From Paenibacillus selenitireducens (GTDB lineage Bacteria; Bacillota; Bacilli; Paenibacillales; Paenibacillaceae): a stretch of DNA of 64,000 nucleotides. Each line of letters starts with the position of its first letter. Position 1 is the first letter of the stretch. The notes beneath the pieces were generated by a model. That model was not told the DNA's origin. It saw nothing but the letters and a program-made list of their open reading frames with translations, and did not search any database. The stretch is taken from assembly GCF_002021565.1 (NCBI RefSeq), contig NZ_MSZX01000002.1, forward strand, positions 738,554 to 802,553, in the 5' to 3' direction. The position numbers and the translations under genes were made by a program. This document shows positions 8,445 to 17,283 of this stretch, piece by piece.

Positions 8445-11236
8445 TATCCAAGATTAATCTTTTGATAAATGTCTCTTTGTTTCCCATTCAGAATCTTAAA
8501 TTTTATGGACAGCAGGATATTTTGCAAGCTCTGGAATATGAAGAATCTGGAAGTATAGCCAAAAAGAATCGAGCGAATGCGCAAAATATCATTCGACGCA
8601 AGTTGTATACTCAGATTCTTAGTAAGGCTGAGTCGAATAGCCTAGATGAAATCGATCTTATGCTGCAGAAATTTTATCCTATGCTATGCAGTGAGAAAGG
8701 GGCGGACCGCTGCGGGTTTATACCGATGAATTTAGAAAGTAGAGCTCATCATATCGAAAAAAAATTGTATCAGCACTATTTTCAAATTTTAGAAGAGTTT
8801 TCGGATGCACTGCTTTCGTATCGCGACGGAGATGTTATATTCAAATATTGGAAAAATGATGCCAATGGTCACAAGCGATGGAGATTTATTGATTTTATGG
8901 ATCAGTATAAGGGTCAGGATAAGGTGCTTTTCTTTCATGCGTTCAGTCGATTTATTCCAATTGATCTATTGATCGCCTTACATCATTCAAAAAATAATAT
9001 TCATGATCCTATACAGCTTCACGAATTTTATCAGCACATTAATCTAGCCGATGCGCCATTAGACGACATCCTTGCAAGAGGAGTGGCGGAGAATCATATA
9101 CATGCTTCAGCAGCATTTAATTTCACAATTTTATGGCAAATGATGATGAATGGGTTCTACCCATCAGCGTATTTTAAAAAGTTCGAAACGAATCATTTGG
9201 CTGTCTCTTCAGAGGTGCAGGAATATATATGGACAGCACGATTACTGCGTTTGGTGATGTCACAGTATTTAAAGGATACTCAAGCTAGAACACCCCTTTC
9301 TATGTATAAATGGATAGAAGTCAACTTTACAGGGGAGCCTGAAACTCGTAATCTGCTGCTTGATCTATATGATAATAGAGACCTTCGGATAATTCCATTA
9401 GACAAGCTCAAAGAAGCCATTGAGCGAGTAGAGATTACATTTTTGGGGATAGAGGAGAAAAACCCCTTTGATTATATCCCCAGAATTTTTGCCGAACATC
9501 AACATATTAAGACCTATGGAGAAAATATTTTTCTACATAAAGTAATGGCATACAAGCGACAGATCGAGGGGAATGCTGATTTTTCGGGTCATTATGAACA
9601 ATTTTTCCGAATGTTTTTTAAGTATATTTCTATCAAGAATGAATTTTATCAGCAGGTAACACAGCCTACAGTTTTGCATGGCTTGGATTTTTTTAGAGGA
9701 TATTTTGATAGAGCAACAGATGGGATTTTAGCAGATCAAGCGTATTTCACGATTATGCTGAGAACGCTCTTTCAAAACAAATACTTACGAAAAATCGAAC
9801 TTCGGATATCGATATTAAATAGTGAAGCTAAGAACCGAAAAAAGTTGCTTCATATATTGGAATCGTACAAACAAATTCTGATTGAGGACTATAAGGTGAA
9901 TGATGATCCCAATTCAGAATTTCCATTGATAGGTATTGTGTATCATTTGATTAAGCGCCCAGATAATTTGGATAAGGATAGTGTGTGGTTTGATGAAGCG
10001 CGTGATCATACATTAAAGTATCTTCATTTTGGTGTGCATCAAGAAACGTACATTAAACAGGTACAGATGGTACAGAAAATTCGCAAAAATGTACCAATGG
10101 CTACAAATTTTATTGTTGGACTGGATGCGGCGAGTTTAGAGAATTATACACCTGTTCAAGTATTTGCTCCCGTATTTGAGGAAGCGCGAGATAGTCAATA
10201 TGACTCGTTGAGGATCGTAGATCCAGAAGGCAATGTTCTGCCAAGACAAAGTTTGTTTTTCACGTTTCATGCAGGAGAAGAATTTCGTCACTTGAATTCG
10301 GGTTTGAGACGTATGGACGAGGTTATTGATTACTGTAAGTTGCATGCCGGAGATCGAATAGGGCATGGAATTGCACTGGGTGTAGATATTGAGGAATGGA
10401 TTCGAAGGAACCCTATAGTCATTATACCACGCGGAGAGTATCTGGACAATTTATTATGGGTATGGGGAGTATATAGCCGTACAACGCAGTTGCGTACAGA
10501 GACGCTGGTTTATTTGGAGAAACGGATCGATGAAATGGCTCGGTGTATTTTTGGAGATATCCTTTCTGCTGGTGATCTTCGATTGCCTTCCCTTTTCGAA
10601 ACGTATAGAAGACGCTTCAAGAGAATAAAGGATGAAGTAAATAGAGTTAATACTCAGATGATTGGTGTGGATGAAGGAGAGATAGCATTATATCACAAAA
10701 CCTCGATCCGGCCCTTAATGGGTATTGAGAACGCTGAGGATAGATTATTCATATGCTATCACCAGGAAAGCACCTTAACTAAAATGGATGAGCCAATATA
10801 TGTAGCAATGAATGAGATAGAGAAAATGATGGTCAAAGATATGCAAGATTATCTGATTCAAAAAATTGCATCCATCGGCATTGTCATTGAGGTCAATCCA
10901 TCTTCTAATGAAGCCATCGGAGAGATAGACTCGCTGTTTGGCAACCAGTTGTTTAAAATTCAGTCTGCTGGAAATCGGGATTTATCCAATATTTTAGTGA
11001 ATATAAACTCCGATGATCCGATGATCTTTAACACGAATGTCAGCAACGAATTGGTGTACATATATTACGGGATGCTGCAGCAAGGAATAGGGCGAGAAGC
11101 CGCACTGGATTGGATTGAGAAACTCAGGAAGTCAGGCATGGACACATCATTTATTAGAGGAACTCGAAGCCGAGCAGAATATTTGCGTATCCTGGATATG
11201 ACAATTCAGGCTTTAAAAGATCCATATTATTGTTAG
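8441..11236 (+). CDS. rdrB: RdrB-like adenosine deaminase of a RADAR anti-phage system
   Basis: 931 residues, much larger than housekeeping adenosine deaminase (about 350). The metal and catalytic motifs of the deaminase fold are in order: AENHIHASAAF (HxH near 218-220), TFHAGEEF (His and catalytic Glu near 609-612), GDRIGHGIAL (near 636-645) and NINSDDPMIF (Asp pair near 857-858). Large insertions lie between them, as in RdrB. RdrB assembles into a large shell. It has been reported to deaminate adenosine in RNA and, in later work, ATP/dATP, leading to growth arrest of infected cells. The start codon lies within the rdrA stop region (ATGA), so translation is coupled. All expected metal ligands appear present, so it should be active. 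Confidence 0.9.
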   Translation: MISKINLLINVSLFPIQNLKFYGQQDILQALEYEESGSIAKKNRANAQNIIRRKLYTQILSKAESNSLDEIDLMLQKFYPMLCSEKGADRCGFIPMNLESRAHHIEKKLYQHYFQILEEFSDALLSYRDGDVIFKYWKNDANGHKRWRFIDFMDQYKGQDKVLFFHAFSRFIPIDLLIALHHSKNNIHDPIQLHEFYQHINLADAPLDDILARGVAENHIHASAAFNFTILWQMMMNGFYPSAYFKKFETNHLAVSSEVQEYIWTARLLRLVMSQYLKDTQARTPLSMYKWIEVNFTGEPETRNLLLDLYDNRDLRIIPLDKLKEAIERVEITFLGIEEKNPFDYIPRIFAEHQHIKTYGENIFLHKVMAYKRQIEGNADFSGHYEQFFRMFFKYISIKNEFYQQVTQPTVLHGLDFFRGYFDRATDGILADQAYFTIMLRTLFQNKYLRKIELRISILNSEAKNRKKLLHILESYKQILIEDYKVNDDPNSEFPLIGIVYHLIKRPDNLDKDSVWFDEARDHTLKYLHFGVHQETYIKQVQMVQKIRKNVPMATNFIVGLDAASLENYTPVQVFAPVFEEARDSQYDSLRIVDPEGNVLPRQSLFFTFHAGEEFRHLNSGLRRMDEVIDYCKLHAGDRIGHGIALGVDIEEWIRRNPIVIIPRGEYLDNLLWVWGVYSRTTQLRTETLVYLEKRIDEMARCIFGDILSAGDLRLPSLFETYRRRFKRIKDEVNRVNTQMIGVDEGEIALYHKTSIRPLMGIENAEDRLFICYHQESTLTKMDEPIYVAMNEIEKMMVKDMQDYLIQKIASIGIVIEVNPSSNEAIGEIDSLFGNQLFKIQSAGNRDLSNILVNINSDDPMIFNTNVSNELVYIYYGMLQQGIGREAALDWIEKLRKSGMDTSFIRGTRSRAEYLRILDMTIQALKDPYYC

Positions 11237-11278
11237 CATAGTATAGTAGAGATTGAGAAGCAGGAGATATTACGAACT

Positions 11279-12115
11279 ATGGAAAAAGTGCTGGATTACA
11301 TTTATGATTTTATCGGAATATTTATACCAGGTGTTACCTTTTGGATTTTCCTTTGGATGACCACGGTCTTGCTTCTTCCTATAGAAGCCATACAAATTCT
11401 TTCTACCCTGCTTCCGGTAAAACTATTACTGTTGGCAGATACATCGCATCCCTTCGTTCAAGTTATTGCGTCTCGTGAGGGCCTTATTATTCTTCTTGTT
11501 GTTATCGTTTGTTATATTTCCGGACTTGTATTCTCCGAGAAGTATACATTTGATAGCAAGGATGATTGTGAGACGAATACTAAAGCTGGGGTACTAGACT
11601 CAGACCTTGATTTACCAGACGCGAATTCGTTGAATACATATAAGCATCTAGAACTTAAAGATGTGTACAAAGAAAATAAGAAGTTAGTTGCATTAATAGA
11701 TGGAAAGTTGTATCTCCAAATGAAAGTTGACTGGGAGAAAGTAGACTATAAAAAGAAATGGATTGTCTATTATCGATGGGCAAACATTTTGAGTCACACT
11801 ACTTCTGATCGATCAAATTTGCAACTCATGTTGGCAAAAACAATCTTGTATCGCTCGTTAAGGGGAGTGTTCAGGTTACTAGGCTGGTATGTTTGTATAC
11901 TGATCCTGCTAGTTACGGCGACGTTTGCTTTTTCTTCGAGTTTTAATTTAGTTCAATGTATCCTTTACGTTGTATGTGGCTGTTTTTTGTTTGGGATATA
12001 CGAATGTTTTCTATCTCATTTCTTCTTACGCACAAGCGAGAAACATCGAAAGCTTCTGCAAAACGAATCTATACTTGTATTGTCTAAGTATTATTTAGAG
12101 AAGAAGGATGTTTAA
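11279..12115 (+). CDS. Membrane protein of the RADAR operon (RdrC/RdrD-position accessory)
   Basis: 278 residues, 42 bp after rdrB, so probably the same transcript. Hydrophobic segments lie near residues 12-35, 60-82, 196-218 and 222-242. Between the second and third is a charged soluble stretch of about 110 residues. Some RADAR loci carry a third membrane gene (Csx27-like or SLATT). This one has four segments like Csx27 but a longer central domain, and I cannot assign it to either family. By position it may be a membrane effector or may confine the response. The RBS (CAGGAG) is about 12 bp from ATG. Confidence 0.65.
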   Translation: MEKVLDYIYDFIGIFIPGVTFWIFLWMTTVLLLPIEAIQILSTLLPVKLLLLADTSHPFVQVIASREGLIILLVVIVCYISGLVFSEKYTFDSKDDCETNTKAGVLDSDLDLPDANSLNTYKHLELKDVYKENKKLVALIDGKLYLQMKVDWEKVDYKKKWIVYYRWANILSHTTSDRSNLQLMLAKTILYRSLRGVFRLLGWYVCILILLVTATFAFSSSFNLVQCILYVVCGCFLFGIYECFLSHFFLRTSEKHRKLLQNESILVLSKYYLEKKDV

Positions 12116-12338
12116 AGGGTTTTCTATAATTGAATACACAAACAGATAGAGGTCGTGTGCATTTCAAATTGCAAGGTATCTTTTTTACAGTACAATCACA
12201 GTGCGCTTATGCCCACATAATATGAGCAGACTGTAGCAAACATTACTCAATCCATCAGGAAGTGTCATCCTTACTCAGACTGTTCAGCGCAGTTGCCCTG
12301 TTTATCCGGTAGATCATCTTATTGGTCTTTTATGTAAA
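12116..12338. other. Gap between RADAR operon and sigK-like fragment
   Basis: No gene is visible. Around 12197-12230 the bases GCGCTTATGCCCACATAATATG resemble the conserved sigK promoter block (cacgc-t-a-gcccacata-aatg), consistent with a decayed third copy of the promoter. Nothing else stands out. Confidence 0.4.
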
Positions 12339-12446
12339 ATGTTTTGTTTTTTCCTAGCCTTGACGGAGAAGGAGGCGAAGCATCTGGAAAGGATGATCGA
12401 AGGCGATCTGGTCTCCCGAAATGTGCTAATCGAGCATCGATACTAG
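12339..12446 (+). pseudogene. sigK: Divergent sigK-like fragment (copy 2)
   Basis: The frame from ATG 12339 to TAG 12446 reads LTEKEAKHLERMIEGDLVSR and then NVLIEHRY-stop. It aligns with the sigma-K segment [20 protein letters not shown] and the following RNMLVEH. It lacks the hydrophobic pro-sequence and stops nine residues before the breakpoint seen in the other truncated copies. Its GC content is higher than that of the neighbouring genes, and its residues differ from the other three copies, suggesting a separate source. It lies exactly between the RADAR and ABC-3C cargo, so it probably marks a segment boundary. Confidence 0.7.
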
Positions 12447-12557
12447 TGGACTGATAGAACTTTTTGCTCATACTACGATTGTCCTTTTGTACCACCAATG
12501 GTAATATGAGGGTTTGTGGGGGCGGGTTTTGCTAGTTCTAACTGGGGAGCTGATATT

Positions 12558-12764
12558 ATGACTACTACACTTCCTCGTGAAAACGATCAGATGTTTTTTA
12601 TTAATAAAGAGGTAATCGTTGTTAAAGTGTTTTTAAGTTTTCAATTGGTGGAAGTTCGTTATCTTAGTTCTTTTGATACCTTCATTGTTGATATTAATGT
12701 TCTATATCAATACGCCGATGAAAGAAGCTCAATTTCCATTAAGTTATTAGGTGGGGTAGTTTAA
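12558..12764 (+). CDS. Small first gene of the ABC-3C-like operon (68 aa)
   Basis: Start chosen at ATG 12558 because GGGGAG lies eight bases upstream. The upstream frame to 12516 has no RBS. The 68-residue product is mostly beta-like (FFINKEVIVVKVFLSFQLVE) with no Cys or His motif. It is joined to the next gene by a one-base overlap (taATG), so it belongs to the same operon. I do not recognise the family. Small accessory proteins are found in some ABC-3C loci. Confidence 0.6.
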   Translation: MTTTLPRENDQMFFINKEVIVVKVFLSFQLVEVRYLSSFDTFIVDINVLYQYADERSSISIKLLGGVV

Positions 12765-13720
12765 TGATCCTTAATTTTATAGACACTCCGTTAGACGGTA
12801 AGTCATGGGAAAGTTTAATAAATTCATGTTATAGAATGAAATTTCAAGATGAGCATTTCACAGAGATACCAGCAGTTCATGGCGGTGATGCTGGAATAGA
12901 AGGTTTTACACGTCAAGGTAGGGTTTATCAATGCTACTGCCCTGAACGTGAGTATAGTGATGATGAGTTATATGATCATTTAAGAGACAAAATGACCAAA
13001 GATATAAACAAACTTACATCGCTTAAATATGGCGGAAGATTAAAAGAACTAGGGGTTCCCAAGATAAAAGAATGGCATTTTGTTATTCCCCATTATAGAG
13101 ACGCGAGGATCATATCACATGCAGAGACTAAACGTAAAGAAGTACTCTCCTTGAAAAAATCTGATCCTAGTAACTATGATTACATTGATGACAATTTTAT
13201 TGTTGTTATTAAACAAGCAGAAGATTTTAAAGTTGAAATATCCAAAATAATTAGAACAACTTTGACGGACGTGCAGCTTAATATTGCTATCTATCATACA
13301 ACTACTCCTGATTGGTCGCAATGTGATTCAGAGAAAGCTAACAACATTAAAAGAAAGGTTAAAGCAGTTATGGGAGACATTGATGACTCTGATGAAGATT
13401 ATAATGATCTTGTTAACATGTATATAAATTCTTATATAAAGGGGATTGAAATTCTAAGAGTACTGCGAGTTTCCTATTGCGAGGTTTATGAGGATATATA
13501 TATGTTAGAGCAATCATATAAGAAGCAAGTATCATTAAAGACTAAAATGAATACAAATAGTTCAATAAATTTACAGCTTTTTAATGAAATACTCGACGAT
13601 TTTCAAAATAAGTTAGAACAGCAATTTAAATATCTGACACTGGCGTCAGTAATGGAGCTAAAGATAGACCTTATTAGTGGCTGGCTTGCTGATTGCTCAA
13701 TGCAATTTAGAAGTAGGTGA
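12764..13720 (+). CDS. Effector-like protein of an ABC-3C-type system, N-terminal nuclease-fold candidate
   Basis: 318 residues. The first 160 residues carry GGDAGIEGFTRQGRVYQCYC (about 41-60), the pattern of PD-(D/E)xK restriction-like domains (GxDxGxxG followed by a strand YQxY). The usual (D/E)xK lysine is not obvious, so activity is uncertain. The C-terminal half is helical, as in ABC-3C effector proteins that couple to the middle component. It is followed after 12 bp by the middle-component-like gene and then the SMC-like ATPase, the order seen in ABC-3C defence loci. Cytosolic. Confidence 0.6.
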   Translation: MILNFIDTPLDGKSWESLINSCYRMKFQDEHFTEIPAVHGGDAGIEGFTRQGRVYQCYCPEREYSDDELYDHLRDKMTKDINKLTSLKYGGRLKELGVPKIKEWHFVIPHYRDARIISHAETKRKEVLSLKKSDPSNYDYIDDNFIVVIKQAEDFKVEISKIIRTTLTDVQLNIAIYHTTTPDWSQCDSEKANNIKRKVKAVMGDIDDSDEDYNDLVNMYINSYIKGIEILRVLRVSYCEVYEDIYMLEQSYKKQVSLKTKMNTNSSINLQLFNEILDDFQNKLEQQFKYLTLASVMELKIDLISGWLADCSMQFRSR

Positions 13721-13732
13721 ACAAAGTAAACA

Positions 13733-14215
13733 ATGTATAATAGTTATTTGATATCCGATGAAATACTATTTGAAGCCAAACCAGACGCAGTTCCCTATAA
13801 TTATAGGATAAGCTATAAAATGGCTCAACTTTGCTTAATAATTGAAATGTGTTGTCGTGGAGGGTGTTCATTATTAAAACTACACATGATTTCAATAGGC
13901 CTTAGTACGAAGCAAGATATGGATAAGTTAAAGGACTTGGCTTATGATAGGCTGACAAGTTATACCGTTGTGAGGTTTGATCCAGCAGTTAATCATGCTG
14001 TAAGGTATGCAGTAGCCGAAGGACTAATCTTTCAACAACAAAATGGTTTGTTTAGATTGACAAAAACGGGTAAGATCTATGTAAAACGAATCATAAAAAA
14101 TACGGAGCTAATGTGTGATGAAAAGCGTTATTTGTTCTCATTGTCAACTATGTTGACAGAAGAAAAAATAAAAGCTCTTACTTCTCTTTGGAGGTATTCC
14201 AGTGCTGAGAATTAA
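13733..14215 (+). CDS. ABC-3C middle component-like winged-helix protein
   Basis: 160 residues, helical, with a winged-helix-like C-terminus (VRYAVAEGLIFQQQNGLFRL, then TKTGKIYVKRI). Middle components of ABC-three-component systems have this size and position and are thought to bridge the ATPase sensor and the effector. Its 3' end overlaps the GTG start of the ATPase gene by 14 bp. The start ATG 13733 has only a weak upstream AGGTGA. The assignment is by fold impression plus context. Confidence 0.6.
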   Translation: MYNSYLISDEILFEAKPDAVPYNYRISYKMAQLCLIIEMCCRGGCSLLKLHMISIGLSTKQDMDKLKDLAYDRLTSYTVVRFDPAVNHAVRYAVAEGLIFQQQNGLFRLTKTGKIYVKRIIKNTELMCDEKRYLFSLSTMLTEEKIKALTSLWRYSSAEN

Positions 14216-16229
14216 AAGATTGAAAATTGAAATTATGACGAGCAATGGTGTTTATGGGTTCGATAATACATTCACTGAAGGTTTGAATTTTATTGCCAGT
14301 GAAGACAACACTTGTGGAAAAAGCTCAATAATAGCTGCTATATACTATTGCCTTGGATTTGAAGAGATAATTGGGGGTAAGGGTGAAAAAGTACTTACAT
14401 CAGTTTATAAAACCTCTATAGAAGAAGGAGAAAGCATCTGGCCTGTTCTTGAGTCAGGAGCCTATTTGGAGATTTCTAATGGAAAAGAAGTAATTACCAT
14501 ATATCGTGCTGCAAAAATGGAGAATAGAGATAATAAATTAATTACAGTCTATCACTGTGGAATCGATGAAATTGGAGACCCAAATAAATTAACCGAAGAT
14601 ATGTATGTACACATGCCTAATTCAACGGTTAACAAAAAAGGTTTTCACAGCTATTTAGAAACATTTTTGCATATTGAGTTACCTTTGGTGCCAGCTTCTG
14701 ATGATGGAACAAGAAAACTATATTTACAATTGATTTTTTCTGGGATGTTTATTGAACAAAAACATGGGTGGGCAGATATTTTATCAGGAATACCTGTTCT
14801 AGGCATTAGAGAGTCGAAGAAGCGCGTATTAGAGTTTATTATGCATCTTGATACCTTAGAGAATGAAAAGAAAAAAGACTACTTACGAACATTGGATAAC
14901 AGCATAAAGCATGAATGGGATTCCTTAATTAAAGAATTAATTGTTCTTACAAATAGGGAAACTTGTACCCCACAAGGGCTTCCACTAACTCCAAAGATAT
15001 TGTCAGAAGAGGACTATTCTAAAATAAGCATTAATAAAGATAATGATAGCATAGATGAGTATATTGAAGACCTTAAAGAACAGTATAATAATTTGACAAT
15101 TATGAAACCCAAAATTGTAGATAATTTTGACGAGATTCAAACTGAACTAAATGAGACTGAGACTTCTATAGAAGAATTTGAGAGAGAGCTTTATAAACAC
15201 AGGAGTTTGCTTTATTCAGAAAATAGTAGTATTGATAAATTAACTAATAATCTTGAAATTATTGATACTGATATTAGAAATAATAAAGATGCAGCTCGAT
15301 TACGAAATCTTGGTTCTGAGCTAGATTTAGCTACTTCAAAGGATACTTGTCCTCTATGTAATCAAGCTATTCAGGATACTTTGATTCCAGATACTAGCCA
15401 TATACAGGTCATGAGTATAGATGAAAATATTAGACACTTAAATGCTCAGAAAGAAATGCTTGAATTTGCACAAAGCAGCCATAGGAGAAATAAGGAGAAG
15501 ATACAAGAGAAAATAACACAACTAGAGAACAGCCTATTCACACTCCGCAGCCTAGCCAAGTCTTTACGTAATGATCTTTACTCCATAAATGATAACATAT
15601 CTGAATCAATTATTCATAAAAGATTACAACTTGATTCTGAAATAAATAGTCTTAATAGAATGTCTGAGTTTTTCAATAATCAGAAACTCAAGCTAAAGGA
15701 GTTATCGGATGCATGGAAGGACTATTTAAAAGACAAATCAACCCTTCCTAAAAAGAAGTTTTCTGATTTGGACGATGAAAAAATCAGAACATTAAGAAAC
15801 CATTTCATTAGTAACCTAACACAGTTTGGATATAAAAGTATACTCAACTTAAATCAAGTTGAGATTTCATCAGAGTCGTATCTACCCGTAATTGAAGGAT
15901 TCGATATGAAGTTTGATTCTTCAGCGAGTGACAATGTAAGAGCAATATGGGCTTTTGTATTGGCATTACTCCAAACATCCAATGATAAGTCTGGGAATCA
16001 TCCAGGGGTACTAATTTTTGATGAACCTGCACAACATAGTATTGTTATTAATGACATGGAAAAGTTTTTTGATTATATTATCAAATTAAAGAATAGTCAG
16101 GTTATTATTGGAATTACAGTGAAAGATAGCGATACACGTCAAGCTATAAGCAAATTGCCTGCTGAAAAATACAATTTGATTAGAGTTCCAAATAAAGCAT
16201 TTCGCAAGTTACCCTTAGAAAATGAATAA
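14202..16229 (+). CDS. SMC/Rad50-like ATPase of an ABC-3C-type defence system
   Basis: 675 residues. The N-terminal Walker A is unusual, DNTCGKSS (near 36-43). Long coiled coils flank a Rad50-type zinc hook CPLCNQ (near 382-387). The C-terminal Walker B is LIFDEPAQHS (near 604-613). The GTG start is preceded by TTGGAGG and overlaps the previous gene. In ABC-3C systems such ATPases are the sensor that restrains or releases the effector. Wadjet-like and RecF/OLD proteins also share this layout, but they lack the two preceding partners. Last gene of the four-gene operon. Confidence 0.75.
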   Translation: MLRIKRLKIEIMTSNGVYGFDNTFTEGLNFIASEDNTCGKSSIIAAIYYCLGFEEIIGGKGEKVLTSVYKTSIEEGESIWPVLESGAYLEISNGKEVITIYRAAKMENRDNKLITVYHCGIDEIGDPNKLTEDMYVHMPNSTVNKKGFHSYLETFLHIELPLVPASDDGTRKLYLQLIFSGMFIEQKHGWADILSGIPVLGIRESKKRVLEFIMHLDTLENEKKKDYLRTLDNSIKHEWDSLIKELIVLTNRETCTPQGLPLTPKILSEEDYSKISINKDNDSIDEYIEDLKEQYNNLTIMKPKIVDNFDEIQTELNETETSIEEFERELYKHRSLLYSENSSIDKLTNNLEIIDTDIRNNKDAARLRNLGSELDLATSKDTCPLCNQAIQDTLIPDTSHIQVMSIDENIRHLNAQKEMLEFAQSSHRRNKEKIQEKITQLENSLFTLRSLAKSLRNDLYSINDNISESIIHKRLQLDSEINSLNRMSEFFNNQKLKLKELSDAWKDYLKDKSTLPKKKFSDLDDEKIRTLRNHFISNLTQFGYKSILNLNQVEISSESYLPVIEGFDMKFDSSASDNVRAIWAFVLALLQTSNDKSGNHPGVLIFDEPAQHSIVINDMEKFFDYIIKLKNSQVIIGITVKDSDTRQAISKLPAEKYNLIRVPNKAFRKLPLENE

Positions 16230-17225
16230 CAATTTGGAGACTGCTGAAAAGGTTATATTTTTGAACTAAGCAACTAGTTGCGGAGATATAAAAGGGACTA
16301 GGCTTATGGAAAGCTTCCTAAGTCAAGCCTGCAAAGATATTCTCGCGCATTGGTGAGGACGACTTGCTTAGAATTGCATTGTTTTCGGATCGTTTCCGGA
16401 GATAGTGCTATTTTTTTGCTTGCATATTGTGGATTTCAGGAGATATCAATAAAAGTAGGAGATGAAACAAAAAGGTTAGGAAACGGAATGTTCATTTAGG
16501 ACATGGTACTAAAGATAGTGCTGATAAAAATTGCTATGATGTTTAGGTGAATTTTAGTTAATTCAAGGGGACTAAATGTTAGCTATTGAAACCGTTTATC
16601 CTATTTGTTAGTCGTTTTTTTCCCTTACATAATTGATTCTAACGAGTAATTGTTGATCAGTATAGGCACATAGATAGAACTAAAACAGCGACCTGAATGT
16701 TGGGTATGACCGGCTACTCTTGGAGGAGCGGGGTGTGGGTACTTTCAACAGCCGCGCATACAGATGAAATGGAATGAATTTATGTATAGTGGCGACCTTA
16801 TCTACCGAGATTAGCTTATACTCTAGTCCGATTGTTTACATTGTACCTAGAGTTACATTTAGCGTACCCTTGCTCATTATTTCCATCCGTATTGTCAAAT
16901 CTCAATCTGTATTTTCCTTTTAATCGATACCGATGGGGGCTTAATCAACCGTTCAGATCCGCTTTCGCCGTACTTAATATTATTCCAACTTCAATTATTT
17001 GATCCACAATCAAAACGTTGCAACCTTACTCTGAAAGTACCGAGGTTAGGTAAATCTCCTAGTCCTGTAACTTCACTCGTCTCAATATCCTAGACAGCTT
17101 TACTATCGAGCCCAAAATATTAAAGAATCAATAATATTTTTTTGTAATCTATACTTTGTGGACATCCAGTCAACAAATAATTCCAGTAAAATTATTATCC
17201 AAAACATAATGATAACAAGATAGAA
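16230..17225. other. 1-kb region without a gene, contains one copy of the 160-bp repeat
   Basis: No open frame of interest and no recognised RNA. The segment appears to be a mosaic of decayed sequence. The only structured part is the repeat at 16631-16787. Confidence 0.5.
16631..16787. repeat. 160-bp dispersed repeat, copy 1
   Basis: Starts AATTGATTCTAACGAGTAAT and runs through GGAGGAGCGGGGTGTGGGTA to about GGAATGAATTT. It matches 32331-32494 at most positions in the same orientation, with small indels near its left third and a one-base gap. It contains G-rich and C-rich stretches able to pair locally. The type is unidentified: it could be a small non-autonomous element, a transposon end or a conserved RNA. 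Confidence 0.8.
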
Positions 17226-17272
17226 GAAGGCGATTGCATCCCTTAATCAAAGGGGGATCGATCGCCTAGTTT
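17226..17272 (-). terminator. Likely terminator of the tyrosine recombinase operon
   Basis: AGGCGAT (17228-17234) pairs with ATCGCCT (17260-17267), with further internal pairing (CCCTT/AAGGG). It lies just downstream of the last recombinase stop codon on the minus strand. The T-run in that direction is imperfect. Confidence 0.5.
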
Positions 17273-17283
17273 GTTTTGGAAGC

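Noticed and set aside
8273-8584. 103-codon minus-strand frame across the rdrA/rdrB junction
   Set aside because: It lies antisense to two well supported genes and has no RBS; a shadow frame.
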